From the NCBI GenBank assembly GCA_020086605.1, contig JACBWW010000017.1, forward strand, positions 14,013,245 to 14,077,244: a stretch of 64,000 nt of DNA, written 5' to 3'. This DNA comes from Lanius collurio. Taxonomy: Eukaryota; Chordata; Aves; Passeriformes; Laniidae. Made by a program: the position numbers and the translations under genes. The notes beneath the pieces were generated by a model. That model was not told where the DNA came from. It did not search any database and was given only the letters and a program-made list of their open reading frames with translations. Shown in pieces: positions 1-13,425 of this stretch (position 1 is the first letter of the stretch; every line of letters begins with the position of its first letter).

Positions 1-3000
1 TTAGATAGCTCCTTCTTCATAGAGCTTGAACTTTAAGGAAAAAAAAGTAAAAGATGGCAATGCACTAATTACAATTTTCTAGAAGACAAAACTATTCGAA
101 CACTGGTCTCCCTAAGGCAGGACACCAACACTGTGGATTCCCACAGGGTGTGTTTTAAGTGTAAGCTTATCACCTTTAAAAATCAGTGGGCATTTTTAAG
201 ACACATGTCAGCTGATCCCTTTTAGGCAGCTCCTTCAGGGTGAGCACTGAACTGAGATTCCACTCCCTAAGGGGAGCGTCTCTTAATTAGCGAGATTGCT
301 TGTGCTGAGCAGCCATGCAGCTGCACCGTGTTAGTCCACTAAGATGCCATGGTAGGCACAGATCTCACGGAGGAATGTGTCAGTCAGCTAGAGGGATTTA
401 AAGGCAGAAAATCTCAAGGAACAGACTTATTCAAGCAGCTCGTTCAAGGCTTTAAGGCTACATAAAAGAAAGCAAAAGAAGCAAGCAGAGAAACATGCTG
501 CAAAACAAAGGAAAAAGTGTAATGGAGTGAGCAATAGTAAATGATCTCTCACAATTAGTTTGCTGGAAATGATACTTGGCAATGGAACTGAGAACTTCTG
601 AGAAATGCCTTGCACTACACCCTGTCTGCAAAGAGAAAACAAAAGAAATCCACCAGGAAATTGTTCATATTTCACTAAGCCATCCCTACAAAAGCAAAAA
701 AATACACTCACAAATATTTATCTAAATTACCTTAACATACACAGCTTATGCATGTCATCAATGAGCTGAATTTACTGTGAGCTGCCCTGCTACCTGGGGG
801 AATCATTCTGATCCTGTAAGTCCTGAAGAATTGTTTAAGTAACTGCAAAATCCCAAACATCTCATCATGTAAAAAAACCAGTGTCATCCTTCCTCGTTTG
901 ATTGTCTCTCCTCAGTGTAAGTACACAGCTGTCCAAAAGAATCAAGTTTCATATTCCTAAGCCATTTCAGTTGTGATGGATCCCATACTGAAGTCTATAA
1001 ACAGCCTTAGGTACACCACTGGTTATGAACTGGTACATTTCCTAACCAACATAATTAAAATACAAGGCAGTTCATTGAACTTGGAAAACAGTAAGAAATT
1101 ATTCTCCAGAGTGCAACATCTGGTATAAAGGAGGAGAAAAACTCTGTTTTCAAGTGCAAGACATTTAAGAACTGGAGGCTAAACCAAAACCCATTAATCT
1201 ATCTCCACCCCCATGTTCAAAATGAAAAACAGAAAAAATAGCCTTTGGTGCTTCACATTAGGAAGATACAAGTCGGAGATGTCTTCCATCTGTTTTGTTT
1301 GCTGTTTTTTAATAAAAAAGCAAAATTACCCCTGTTCTTTTTCTTTTTTTCTCTACTTTCAGTAGAAATCCTGAAGGATATTTTCAGACTTGTAATTCCA
1401 GGGCTTTTACACTGTTCTTAGCCCATGTTATTTGGTTGTCTATCAAATTTAGCTACTCTGCCTTAGTGAACCAGTATCTGAGCTTTTCAGATATTATTAA
1501 AATTATCCTAATTTTACACATATCACAAATCTAGCTGAATGTAGGGAGCCAGGGGAGGAGGTAATTCCCTCTGTGCTCCTGTAATAAACTCTTGACCTCT
1601 CTGGTACACTTGTGAATAGACCATGGCCTTTCCAAGCCCCTGCTGTCCCCAGAAGCTGCCAGCAGCCACAGATCACCAAACAGTGACAGCACTGATGTCC
1701 CCATGACCCCTCTGCCTCATCCTACAGTACTGGCACAAGGAAATTGGGTAGAGTTGGACATACTGGCTTTAAACTACCCGGCAATTTCCTTTAACTGAAG
1801 AAATTCCTGTTGTCTTGTCAGAGCTTGTGGCTCATCTGCACAGTCAGAGGAATGAGTTGAAAGCCCACCTGCAATTCTTCAGAATTCTGGGAAGGCTCCT
1901 TGGCCACTGCCCCTTAACTCTCATTGCACAACCACTGCTCCACACACTTTCAGTCACCTACTTATCTTGGATGAAGAGCTAAGACTAAAGCTTGTCTTCC
2001 CTGGGGCTAAGAAGTGTTTGAAGCTAGCATCCTTTCTCCTATCTAAATGCATCCCTGTTGTACTCACAGCTCTGAATAGCCCCCTTTGGCTCAGTTCTAT
2101 GGATAAGATTTTGCTCTATTTCTTATTTTATTTTTCAGAGAAAGCCTTCATGACCTGGCTCATCAGATGAATGAATTCTAGCTAACTTCACAAAACTTAA
2201 AATAGTACCTGTAATAGATGCTACTCTCCCTGAATATTAAAACTGAATAGAAAGCTGGTCACTGCTTTTAAGGGATGTAAAATGCTTTTAAAATCCTTGT
2301 GTCCCAGTGTCAAATTCTCTGTGATTCATACAACTTAAAGCCTTAAATTTTGGATATTCATGACTGCAAACCAAGGCAAAAAGTGGATTTTTTGCTTTGT
2401 TTCCCTAAAACAATATCTGCCTTCATTATAAACCAGTATCACATATCATACCAATCTCTCTCAAATTTTCTATCAGTTGTAGGTGTGGTGGAACGTGTAT
2501 TTGCTTTTTTTTTTAAGATATTGAGTGAAATTTTGATGTTCATTTAAATTAGAAGTATGAGTTTCCTCAACTTTCAGCAAAGAAAAGAATTAAAAGTAAA
2601 CACATTTTAAGACTTGTTTCCCACAGCTGAAATTTCCTCATGCACAGTTGAGTAAATCATGTCTTTCCATTCAGGTACAAACATGATTGCCAAGTTAACT
2701 TAAATAGTAAAACTCTAACTGCTCCTCAGGATCTTGCCAACTTTCAAAGCAAGTGGTGGGAAAGTTGTATCAATCTTACTAGAAAGAGGAAAATATTTTC
2801 AAGGTCCCAAGTAAAATGTGCTATTGTTTCACTCTTGCGACACAACAGCACAGAGACATTCCTTCAAGTAATATTTCCAGTATTTAAAATAATTACACGG
2901 ACTTTTAAAGTGGTATGAACTCTCATGTCCTCATCTTAGCATTTTATTATCCAAACAGCTTTGTGCTGTGCAAAATGCTTCACTGGCAGCAATCACCAAT

Positions 3001-5465
3001 CTGCTCCCTAGCATAAACAGAGGGCCAAACTCCCCCCCTCTCCAAGCCTGAATACAAGAGACTTCTACAAATATGCTGTGGGAGAAAGCTTTCCCATGGG
3101 AAAGGTCATGTGGTGATTCTAGTGACCCTGACCACTGGCATGAGATGGCTGAGGGACGCTGAAGGTCACTGCTGCCCGGACACACTTGGCTGATGGCACA
3201 GGTCCACAGGCTGTCCCTGACATTTCCCCAGACTCATCCGTGCTTTCGCAGTCATCCCTCTTCTCTACAGGCTCCCCAGACTCACCACAGTGAGAGGAGG
3301 AAGGAATCTGTAGGTATTTTATGAAGGAAATAGCTTAAAAGTATCATTTATATACAAATATGAGATTGTGTTAATTTAAATATACAACGTGCACACATTT
3401 CAGACAAATATTCGGTAGCTGGCCTCGCTTCAGTACTCTCTGGAAGGAGGGAACCATGCAAGCCAAGCACAAGTCCTGGAAGGAAAGGGTACACCACAGA
3501 CAATGTTGATCCCTTCTGACCATGAAGAAATGGTCAGAAGCCTCCAGAGATGCCAAAACTGAGGCTTCACCAAGTGTTGGAACAAAGCACAGGGTGGATA
3601 TTTGCAGAGAGGATGATTAGTGAACATAGTAAACATAGGGTTTATAGCAGCAGTACAGTCAAGGGGATGGAGAAAAAACACTTTCACACTCCAGTGTGCT
3701 TTTCAAGATTTACAAACTGAGTCCCTCCCTCTCTCACTGGTTAACATGTAATTTTGAAGGTCTTCCACAAGCATAGTGTTATTCCCAGTGCTTATACGGC
3801 AATAGAAATCCACACCTTGAGAACTACAGGCAGAAATGATCACAGCCCAGGTCAAGCAGCAAGAAATACTGGAAGCACATTTCTCATCAGCCACAAACCT
3901 CTGTACACAGCCTGGAGACTTTGCAGAGAATGTGACCCAAACTCCGGAAAGTACAGACAGAAACCCAGTACTGTATAACATATGTCAAGGGTGCATTTTG
4001 GTATTGTTTTCCTGAGTAATTAATTGGTGGACTCCACCACCCACACCCTACAGGTGTGTTGTAGCTGTCAGCAAAGCTCAAAAAGCCTGTGTAAAATAAT
4101 ACTCAGCCCCACCAAGAACTCCAATAAAAGCAACTGTACACTTGACTCATTAGCACATACTCTGGATGCTTTGTTTTCCTTTAAATTATTTATTTCTTGA
4201 TAGATGGAGAATTGAAAGTGACATGGACACAAGACTTCTACTTTATATAACATTCATTTCTTTTAAAAGAGAGGAACTACTGGTTGAAGTGAATGTTATA
4301 GGAAGTTTAATATACTCTTGGTATGAAGAAATGTTTTAGATCACAATTATCCGGGAAACAAAATATAACTTTAATCCTTTTAAAAATTTCAGTTCAAAGG
4401 TGCTTCTTTTTATAGGGGCTTGAGGAATAATGTTTTAGGAGCAGAGCTTAAGAGACTCAGTTTAACAAAGTATTTACCACGTTAATGAATGAACTTCCAT
4501 GCTCACAGACTTAGTTCTTTACTCATCTGCAGAAATGTGGCCAACTTTTCATCTGAAACTGATCCAAATTTTCACAGTCTATATACTAAAGTAGATACTC
4601 CTCATGACAATATGAACATTCAGAGCATTTCAGTATTCCTCCTTTTGGCCGAGACAAAACTTCTCCACAGCATTTCAGAAATTCTACTCCCAAAATTAGG
4701 TAATACCACTACAATTAAGACCTTTTTTAAAAACCAAAAAAATAAATAAAGCAAATTAAAGTTTAAAAAGGTACCTGCTGAGACTGGGACAAAATTGAGA
4801 TTGATTTGCTTTATTCAGACTGAAATTTCAGGAAAAAAACCTGGAAAATGTTGTTCTGAATTCTTGGCAACTGCATTTCTTTTTTACAAATTCCCCTCCT
4901 CTGCATTTAAACACCAAGAGACCCCAGAGATGAATTTTTCCACTTATTTTGATGAGCCAATGCAGCTGACAGTGATATTGCAAACCTCTGGGGGTGACCC
5001 ACACAAACCTGGAAGGCCCACCACTGCAGCATGGGGAAAAATTAGTTCTCTTTATTACTGTCAAGCTTGCTACAGCTTAATGTAATAGCAGGATATTTAT
5101 GAATGCAGACTTTCTAGACAATACAAAGTATAAACTGGATAGAAGCAGCTTTTTTTTAAACTTAGGCTGTTATCAATTTTTTTACAAATCTGGTTTTCTC
5201 AAAACAGAAACAAGATCTACAAAGACAGAAGGAAAGAGGCATTAAAGAAAGAAAGCAGAGCTAGATTAGATACTTTACAACTGACAGTACAACAAATTTA
5301 CCCCTCGTTTGGTTGGAAATTGTAAATCCAAAAAAATTTAATTTTTGTTGACAGTTTCAATAAAGAAATTATATATTCTTGTGTACATGTATTTTAAAGT
5401 AGATACAGTTCAGACAGTCTCTGGACCATCAGGCCAAACCCCAAACTACCCACACAATGGAATGA
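1..5465 (-). other. KIAA1217 intron 2, distal part; no gene seen
   Basis: AT-rich unique sequence. All open frames are short, mostly overlap on both strands, and show no recognised domains. No further KIAA1217 exon was found downstream of exon 2, so intron 2 runs past the left edge. Confidence 0.7.
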
Positions 5466-5900
5466 AGATCACTGAGTGGGTCAGGCTGGAAGGGGTCACA
5501 GTGGTCATCTGGTCCAACCTCCCTGCTCAAGCAGGGTCATCCCAGAGCACATGGCACAGGGCTGTGTTCAGGCACTTCTGGAGTATCTCCAGGAAAGGAG
5601 ACTCCACAGCATCTCTGGGCAATCTGTTGCCATGCTTGGTCTCCCGCACAGTAAGGTATTTCTTCCTCATACTCAGGTCAAGCTTCCTGTCCATCAGCAT
5701 CTGCCTGTTGCCTCTTGTCCTGTTGTTTGGCACCACTGAGAAGAGACTGGATCCACCTCCTCGGCATCTTCCCTCCAGATACTTACAGACAATAATGAGG
5801 TTTCCTCTCAGAACCCCACACCCACCTTCAGCTGGGCCACACACAACCAAACTGCAGCCTGAATTCCCCAGGCACAGACATACAGGTCTCTTGTACATCA
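5466..5900 (-). mobile_element. CR1 non-LTR retrotransposon, truncated 3' portion
   Basis: The plus strand reads as the reverse complement of an avian CR1 3' end. Landmarks in order are: a diverged start near GGTCAGGCTGGAAGG, then CATCTGGTCCAACCTCC (5,506-5,522), CTCCACAGCATCTCTGGGCA (5,600-5,619), AAGGTATTTCTTCCTCAT (5,653-5,670), CCTCTTGTCCTG near 5,711, and GAGGTTTCCTCTCAG near 5,798. This is the usual order of the CR1 terminal region. The 8-bp ATTCTATG-type tail is eroded and the right boundary is vague. It covers roughly the last 430 bp of the element, with no reverse transcriptase domain. Frames seen here (5,345-5,905 plus; 5,527-5,901 minus) are fortuitous. It lies in KIAA1217 intron 2 in the same orientation as the gene. 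Confidence 0.9.
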
Positions 5901-8900
5901 TTTAGGGAAGCCTTCCCAGCTACAAAACTGCTCAGCACCAGTACCTTTGTGCAGCACTCACTGACCTCAGTGCCTGGGTTCAAAATGCTCCCCTCCTGCT
6001 GCAATAGCTTTGGTGCACAGCCATCCTCTTAACCCCTTCTACAACTGTGTGTGCCTTTCTAACAGATCCATGTTATGCCTCTGGCCTATTACAGCACATG
6101 TGCATTACATTTCTCTCCCTCTTTTTTTCTACATACTGCTATGATTACAAGAGCATATCAAGAATTACTTCCTGCTTAGAGATTTCTTATATTGCTTTGA
6201 CATAGCATTTGTCCTTTCCTTGTTTCTGACAAGAGTCCTAACAGAAATTTCTCATTCTGTTTTGTTCACTTTGTTCTTGTTCTCCCTTGGAAAACTCATT
6301 CTGATTTCTGTCACCACCTTCCTCAGACTGAGTCCCATTCGTCATTCTGCTGTGCCCACAATTAATTGTCAAATGGTGCAAAGTCCCAATTTCAGGTACA
6401 CTTCTATCCAATGTGGAACCTTGCTCCACTGAAGGGACGTTTTTTTGTCTCCTCCTTACCCCACCATGCCCCAAAATAATTTGGTTGTGGGTAATTTCTT
6501 GATTGCTGTAGTCTCGTCCATGTTCAGAAAAATTTACTGTAGCCAGATCCATTACTTGTGACAGCATATGAAGAAGCAATAGGGAACTTTGGTGGTACCT
6601 TACAAAGTATCAACTTCAGGGTAGACCAATCCTGAGATCTCTAATGTTACCAAAACTTTTACTGCTGCAAGCAAGAATTTTCCCAAGGAATAACTGAGGT
6701 GAAATTCAAAGTTCTGGTAAAAAACTCCTCTGAATTAAGGGCATCTAAGGCCGGGAAATTTTTGTGGTGGAAAACACATGAGCCTTTCTTGTGCTTGTTA
6801 TGATAGCTGTATATTGGTATCCCGCCTTGGATAGCATTAATATATACATTAATATTCTAATTGTAAATGTTAAATACTATTTACCCTAACTCTACCTTAA
6901 CTGTATTCACTCTGACTCTTTTTCTTGTAATATTTTGCATACCACTCTTATTTTTAATCTTAGATTTAAAGCAACCTAATTTTTCAAATAATAAAGCTTA
7001 TTTTTTTTCTAAAACAGCTCATTCTTATTGCAGTCCTATATTCAGAAGCAGCTGGGTCAAACTCAGTTCCATATGAACAGTGCTTGAAACATTAAAATTG
7101 CATGAATAGCCAAGAGCCTCAGTTGCACAACCAAGGCCAAGGAGCACTCAATAAGTCTCTGCCAACCACTCCTATTCATCAGTAACTTTTGTTTGACTAA
7201 ACCATATCAGCCAGAAAAGCAACCTGTCATAGTTCAAAGATTTAGAGAGATGAAGAACCTCTTGCTTCCCTTGATAATTTGTCAGAATAATGAATCATTT
7301 CTATATGAAAAATACTGTGCACTACTCCTGATTTGAATCCGCCCAGCTCTCCAGCTATAACCTTTAGTTTCTGTTATGATTTTTATTGCTGTTCTAAAAA
7401 GCCAATGTAAACTCAGTATATTTTCTCCTGCTTCCAGTGAATTACATTTCTTAATCAAGGGGGATCTTTATTTTGATTGAGTCAACGGATAAAAAATCAT
7501 GGTTCTCAGAGAGAATTTGATGAGATCTCAAACCTTTTGGGTGTCTTTCTGCAGTGTTCCCATGGTTCAACTCCCTTCAACCATATTGTCTCTGAAACTA
7601 CAGCAGACATTCCTGTCACAATGCACATCCAGAGGTAAGGCTGTCTTTGAGTCCTAATCACTGTCTTCCTGGAAAATAACTCTTTCTCCTTTTATGATAG
7701 CATCACACTAGGAAGTCTTGTGAAATGAGAAAGATCAAAAGCTCCTTACATCCCTTCCAGACTTACCATTTTCCGGGGTACAGTTTACCTTGTTCCTGGA
7801 AATTCCACCTGAAGAAACGGTGGAAACTCCTTCACTGGCAATATTCAAAGCTCAGTTTGATGAGTGTAGATAACCTAATCTAAACCTCTGCTTTCCACAG
7901 CAGTTCAGACACTACCCAGAGGCCCTTTTCAGCTTAGGCATTACTATGACACACAATCACACATTTGCTCAAATGCAGTTACTCCACTCTCCATTGCAGT
8001 TTTCAAAAGCTAAGGCAAAACTTTACAAAGTCATCTGATCCTTGTGGGTTTGTAATGCCACTGCTGGTTCTTTCAATACCAACCCAGTATCTTCTTTTAA
8101 AGTCTTAACCTGTGAAAAGTTTTACCCAGGTAGTATTGCAGTATATTAAACACTTACATACATCATGTATTTACATATCATTGCTCATAATCATTAATTG
8201 GCTCTACTCTTTAGCCCTAAAAAGTGACTCTGCATGCTGCTGCAGGCTTCTGCACCATCAGAGCAGACTCACAGCAGGAACTGTGAGCAGAGCACACATT
8301 TGTCTGTGCACAAACACTGTGCACATTTCCTAAGACAGTTCATTACCTCTGGCTTTATCTCTCAGCCCAAAGGATATGTTTACACATCTGACTAAAGTCT
8401 CTCCTCACCTGTTTTATTTGTAATTTTCTTTGTAAAATCACCATTCTCTCAAATGTCGCTCTTCACATCTTTACAGAATTGCTTGCCAAACTTCTTTGTC
8501 TATTTTAATGATGAAGTATTGAGGGAACAAAAGGTAATGTCATATTAAAATATGCTCTCTGAGGCTGAGATACACTCTGGTTTTGTAACAAGATACTGTG
8601 TACCTACCAGGACAATATGTCATACTCCCATGGCAAAAGATTGTATTGCAATTGCTGGCAGCTTAAGCAGAATGAATTTCTTTGCCAAAGTCCAGATCCC
8701 AATAAAAAGAAACATTTCTATAAAAGCTGTTGTCAATATATTCCCAAAACCTGTTTCAAGAGATGACATTTAACATTCTTCTATATGAAAAATCTTAACT
8801 TCTACCTTTTTTTACCTCCTCCCAAATGAACTCATTTCAACACAAATTTACAAAGAATATAAAATAAGACTGAGTGCCAAACTTAAGATGGCAAACCAGG

Positions 8901-11900
8901 TGAGAGCACTTTATTACCAAACTTTGAAGCAATCTATGGATTTCTTCAAATGTTAAATGTCACCTACTTCTCTCTGTGCTAGTCTCAAGGGCAAGCAATT
9001 CTCAAGGCACTCTGACCATTTTCCTTGAAATTTCTGGAGGGAAAAATCCAGATTATGAACCTCCCCCTGCCTGTGTCTGCAAGTAAATCATATTCCTGAT
9101 TTCTGTTTTCAAGGAGGAGGTGTAGAAACTATGCTGGTATCAATGACCAGGCCTAAAACCATGCCAGATGACCCATTCCAGTATTCAGTCCTCCTGGAAG
9201 ATAATGAACCTCTGGCTACTCTCCTAGGGGTTGAAGTTGGGAGGAATCTGTATTTTTTTGATCTTTCATAATTCAGATAATTTCCTGCTACAATAATCTT
9301 CTCTTACCAGCTAACAAGACAATGATCCCTAAGCACTTACCACTACTAGTCTTTCTTAAAGGTCACTGCACTCTACAAATGATTTGTGGCAACCTGTAAT
9401 ATAAGAGGGAAGACAAAAAAAAATACCTTGCAAAGAAAAAAGAGCAAAACAACTGCATCATGGTTTACTCCAATTTTGTTTATCTAATGCAGTGGCTGAA
9501 CAAACTCTCAGAAGCTTTTTGACCTGTGAAATAGTATCTGCAAATCTTTAAACAATGTGCTTCTTAATGGATTAACTCAAATTGTACAAAACCCCTTAGA
9601 TTATGACTGCACTGCTTTCATGTGAAGTAGCAAGGCAGTGTGTCAGAGAAATAAATACAGATTTTGTCCTGTTGACTCTCAGCCTACCAGTCATGAAAAA
9701 GGGGCAAGAGGCCTTGTTACGTGGCCTGTGATCTTATGCCTTATCCTTTCTAACCAGCACAAACTCTCAGGAAAGAAATAGCTCTGCTGATAAGAAGGAA
9801 TATCCCCTTCTCTTTTAAAGTGGAAGTATAGTAGCTGTTCTCCTTCAAGTCAAACAGAGCTCACAGTGAAGTATTTATTTAAGAAATTTTCCAATATGAT
9901 TAATTATTAACTTGTTTTGGTTGTGTCTTTTTGGATTAGGCTGAGGAAAAGAAGTACAACTCCCACAATGTCTCCAGATCTCAGCATCACTTTTCTTTTG
10001 ATCAGTACACTTTGGACTTACAGAAACAAATTATAATCATATTATCAGTCAAAAAAAAAAAAATACTGTTGAGAAACAGCACTTGTATTAACATTTTAAT
10101 CAGATGCTTTTGAAATCATCTTCAATGAACAGCAGATAACTCAAACACCCACCTGGGACAGCAAAGTCAGTTTGATGTTTGTATATTCCTACTTACTGAG
10201 ACCTTCCAACAGGAAGAGCTTGGTTATTAAAAACCAACTGCCTGTATATTTACATGGAGCTTTTAGGAAAGGCAGTGGGGGGAAAATGGTGCCTTTTTAG
10301 ATTGCTGACAACCAGCTTCACTTCCACAGGGAATATCTGAGCATCATGCCTAATGTTGTCTGAAGCAGGGGCTTAGATGAGAAACAACTGGTCGATCCTC
10401 TTCTTAGATGAGAACAAAGTGACAGGAGAGATAAGAGAGATCGCACGGGCTATAAGTCTGGGCAAATTTGTTCTTACAATGCTTCTTGGTGCCAGAACTT
10501 TCAAGTCATCAAAAAGCAGAGCTATGGTTATGACTGCTCACCTGTTACGAACAAGGAAACTGGAAATTCTCCCTTTATTTTTGAACCAAGGCAGTCTAGT
10601 AATGTAAAAGATAAACTATGTGCTTTTACTGGGCATGATACCACAATATGCTGTTAACCTTGCAGTTGGTGCCAGTCATTAGTTTTCAAACAGATTTTAA
10701 TAGTTTTTCTCTTCGGTGCAACTCCCAACACACCTAGAATGCACTCAAAGCAAAATATTCTCCTTGGCTCATCCAGACTTTTCTTCCCCTTATAATTATT
10801 CAACTTTCCCTCCCTCCTGGATTTCAGATAAAATTGCTTAAATCTGACTGTTGCAACAGAACCTAGCCAGACTCAGCTTCTTTGCTGAATTTGGGTGAAA
10901 AAATGTAGGTGATTTTGTGGGTTGGCAGACAGTAACGTAGAATCAGCCTGGCTGTTCTGGTTAAATGAGCAGTCAAACAGTATGTAAGATTAGGTTTCCA
11001 AACATAGCTCCCTGCCATATATTGAAGTAAGTAAAACCAGATCATCACCCTTGTCTCTATTGAAAGTATCTGAAGGCAGAATGAACATTTTGAAATTATG
11101 ACTGCATTTTAAAAGACTTCTGAAAGATCACAGAGCCCAGACATATAAGAAAGTTTTCAAACCACAGGGAAGATAAGCTGAAAAACAAAGCAGTAGTGGC
11201 TAGACAAACGTCACTTGAAAGGCTTGATAACTTTTGTCTGACTGCTTTTGCAGAAGAAATTAGGAGGTAGAAAAACTATTCTGCTCTCAAAATCTAATAG
11301 TGTGTTCCTAAAATTAAAAAAAAAAAAAAAAAAAGAGAGAAGGACTAACAAAAGCACAGACATTTTGGCAGTATCCAGGGAAGTCTGACGAGTGGCAGCA
11401 GAAAGCACAGATCAAAAGCCCACATAAGTTCTTTTATTGTGGAAAATACCTAGAATACCATGTTTATCTTACCACAATAAGCTACTGAGTGTTTATCTAA
11501 ACTGCCCTTGTTTTGCCAGGTGACTCAATACATCTGTAGGTTTTACCCCACATTAGTTTTAGTCTGGTGTGTTTAAAAAGCTACACAGCAACTCAATCTA
11601 ATCTAGAAGTTTATGCATCTCCTTACAGTCATCACAAAGAGTGATCACCTTAAATTAAAAAAAAACCAAACCTCTTTGGTATCAGTTCAGAATTATTTGC
11701 CCCAGTTCCTACATCCAAAATCACATGGCTGTGATACATCACAAAAAACCTCAGCCCTTTCTCTGACAATGCATCACTAACAGGTATTGTGAGAAATCTG
11801 CAAAAATACATTAAAATCCCCCCAACCCCCCATGAGAAGCACCTCACAAGGACCTGTTTGAGTAATTGTGAGCCTTTTCTTTTCCTTGATTTCTTTAATT

Positions 11901-13284
11901 CTCCTTTTACAAACTATGAAAAGTTTCCTTCATTCCAAGCTGGCTTTGCCTATATACCACAGTAACAGAGAAATCTGTATAATATATTATAAGTGGAACT
12001 ATTCTTAGCAAAATAATGTCTCTGAGACAGGTTTAAGTCATGCAGAAACAAGACTGAACTTGTGAGTTCATGGTTTCTAACCAATACCTGCTGTCACAGC
12101 AAGAGGAAAAAAGATATGTCAAACCCAAAATATTACAGTAGAAACTAGAGAAGACATGAGAAAAAAAGTAGCTCACTCATCTTCACTATTCAAGTATCTT
12201 CAGAGTTGAAGTCTGTTTTCTAACCCTTCAATTTAGAAGAGGCCCACTAAGTCCAGAGTCCTGGAAGACTTCCAGTAAAAAGATTAAACTTTGCATGTAG
12301 ACATTCTCTATAATTAGAGAAGAAAGCATCTTGGTTTTTGAACCTCACATGACAAATTTTAAAAACATGAGATAAAATCAAATTGTATTTTAACATGATT
12401 CAAGAGAGCCCTTCTTCTCTAGACTGTCAGTCTCCCTCTTAAAAACATCTGATAACTACTGCAGTAACATAAAGTTTTTTGCACCTCTCAAGATCAACCT
12501 AGAAACATGCATGGACAGTAGGATAATAATAAGGAACACTTAAGGATATTCCTTCTTACAGGGAGCAATGTTTTGAATATAACAGCCTATCCAAAAGCTT
12601 CCACTCTCTCTTACACAAAAGAAAGCCCTGACTCTTTATCACAGCTGTACCTGGCTTGCAGGAGAATCACCAGAGGAGCAGCAAAGAGCTGAGAAGTTCC
12701 TTTTTTTTCTTGGTTGTGCCACAGGAGCACAAGGGGTTGCCTCCTCCCCAAAAGCCATCCCTTCAGGAGCACACTGTCACCAGCATGGAAGGGCAGAAGC
12801 AGGAGCAGCATAGGTCCCTCTTCCTCCTGGTGCAGCTTTTCCATAGGTGTGCACATGCAGCAGAGCCTCATCTGATGTGCAACTTCATTACGCATCCGGG
12901 TGCATGAGTGAGTCAGATATAAAAAATACTGGTTTCTCATGGTTGCATCCTCACACATGGGTGGGGATTGGGCAAATACATTTGCACATGGGCTGGAAAC
13001 TACCCTTTTGTGTCAGGATTAATAGCCAAGACCAAGGAGGTCACAAGTTAGCAATGAAGGAAGAGGGCAAAACATGCACAGTAAGAAGATATAAAAAAGC
13101 AAAGTAATACAAATAGTTAATGCTGTGGTGAAATACCTTGAACTAAGCTACAGCAACAACCAAGTATCATACGTGACCTCTGCAGTGGTCCTGCATTGCT
13201 GAAAGCTACTCAGTGGCCTCAGGAAGAAACCCGACTCCACTTGCTGTAGGGTGCCAGGCTCAGAATGGGATTAAGCCAGCTGCT
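5901..13284 (-). other. KIAA1217 intron 2; no gene seen
   Basis: AT-rich sequence with short A and T runs, the poly(A) at 11,316-11,334 and no recognisable exon, RNA gene or transposon. The frames near 12.6-13.1 kb are short and overlap on opposite strands. Confidence 0.7.
11316..11334. repeat. 19-base poly(A) run with GA tail
   Basis: An A run ending in GAGAGAAGGA within KIAA1217 intron 2. It is a simple repeat with no flanking retrocopy. Confidence 0.93.
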
Positions 13285-13425
13285 CAGGCCGGGATTAGGA
13301 CTCTGTGGCCAGGAGCCCACGCAGCAGTGCCCGGCGGGGCCGGGGTGAGGGAGCTGCGAGCCCGGCGTGCCAGGAGCGGCAGCGGCAGCAGGTGCCTGCG
13401 CGGGAAGTCCGGCTGACACGTCCGG
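13285..13425. promoter_or_regulatory. Isolated CpG-dense patch in KIAA1217 intron 2
   Basis: About 15 CpG dinucleotides fall within 140 bp (densest at 13,330-13,424) in surroundings that otherwise have almost none. The sequence is GC-rich with GGCGGGGCCGGGG (13,333-13,345) and several GCGGC/CCGG motifs. Open frames cross it on both strands, but neither encodes anything I recognise and no exon boundary is compelling. A small CpG island inside an intron is often an alternative promoter or enhancer, or an eroded GC-rich insertion. The sequence alone does not decide. Confidence 0.5.

Noticed and set aside
1545..1625. LTR-like stretch with AATAAA (1,583-1,588) and a CTCTTGACCTCT motif
   Set aside because: No TG...CA termini, no second LTR, no primer-binding site and no retroviral frames nearby; a chance polyadenylation signal is simpler.
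5345..5905. 186-residue plus-strand open frame and a 124-residue minus-strand frame
   Set aside because: Both lie over a CR1 3' fragment whose consensus is non-coding there; neither encodes a reverse transcriptase or any known domain.
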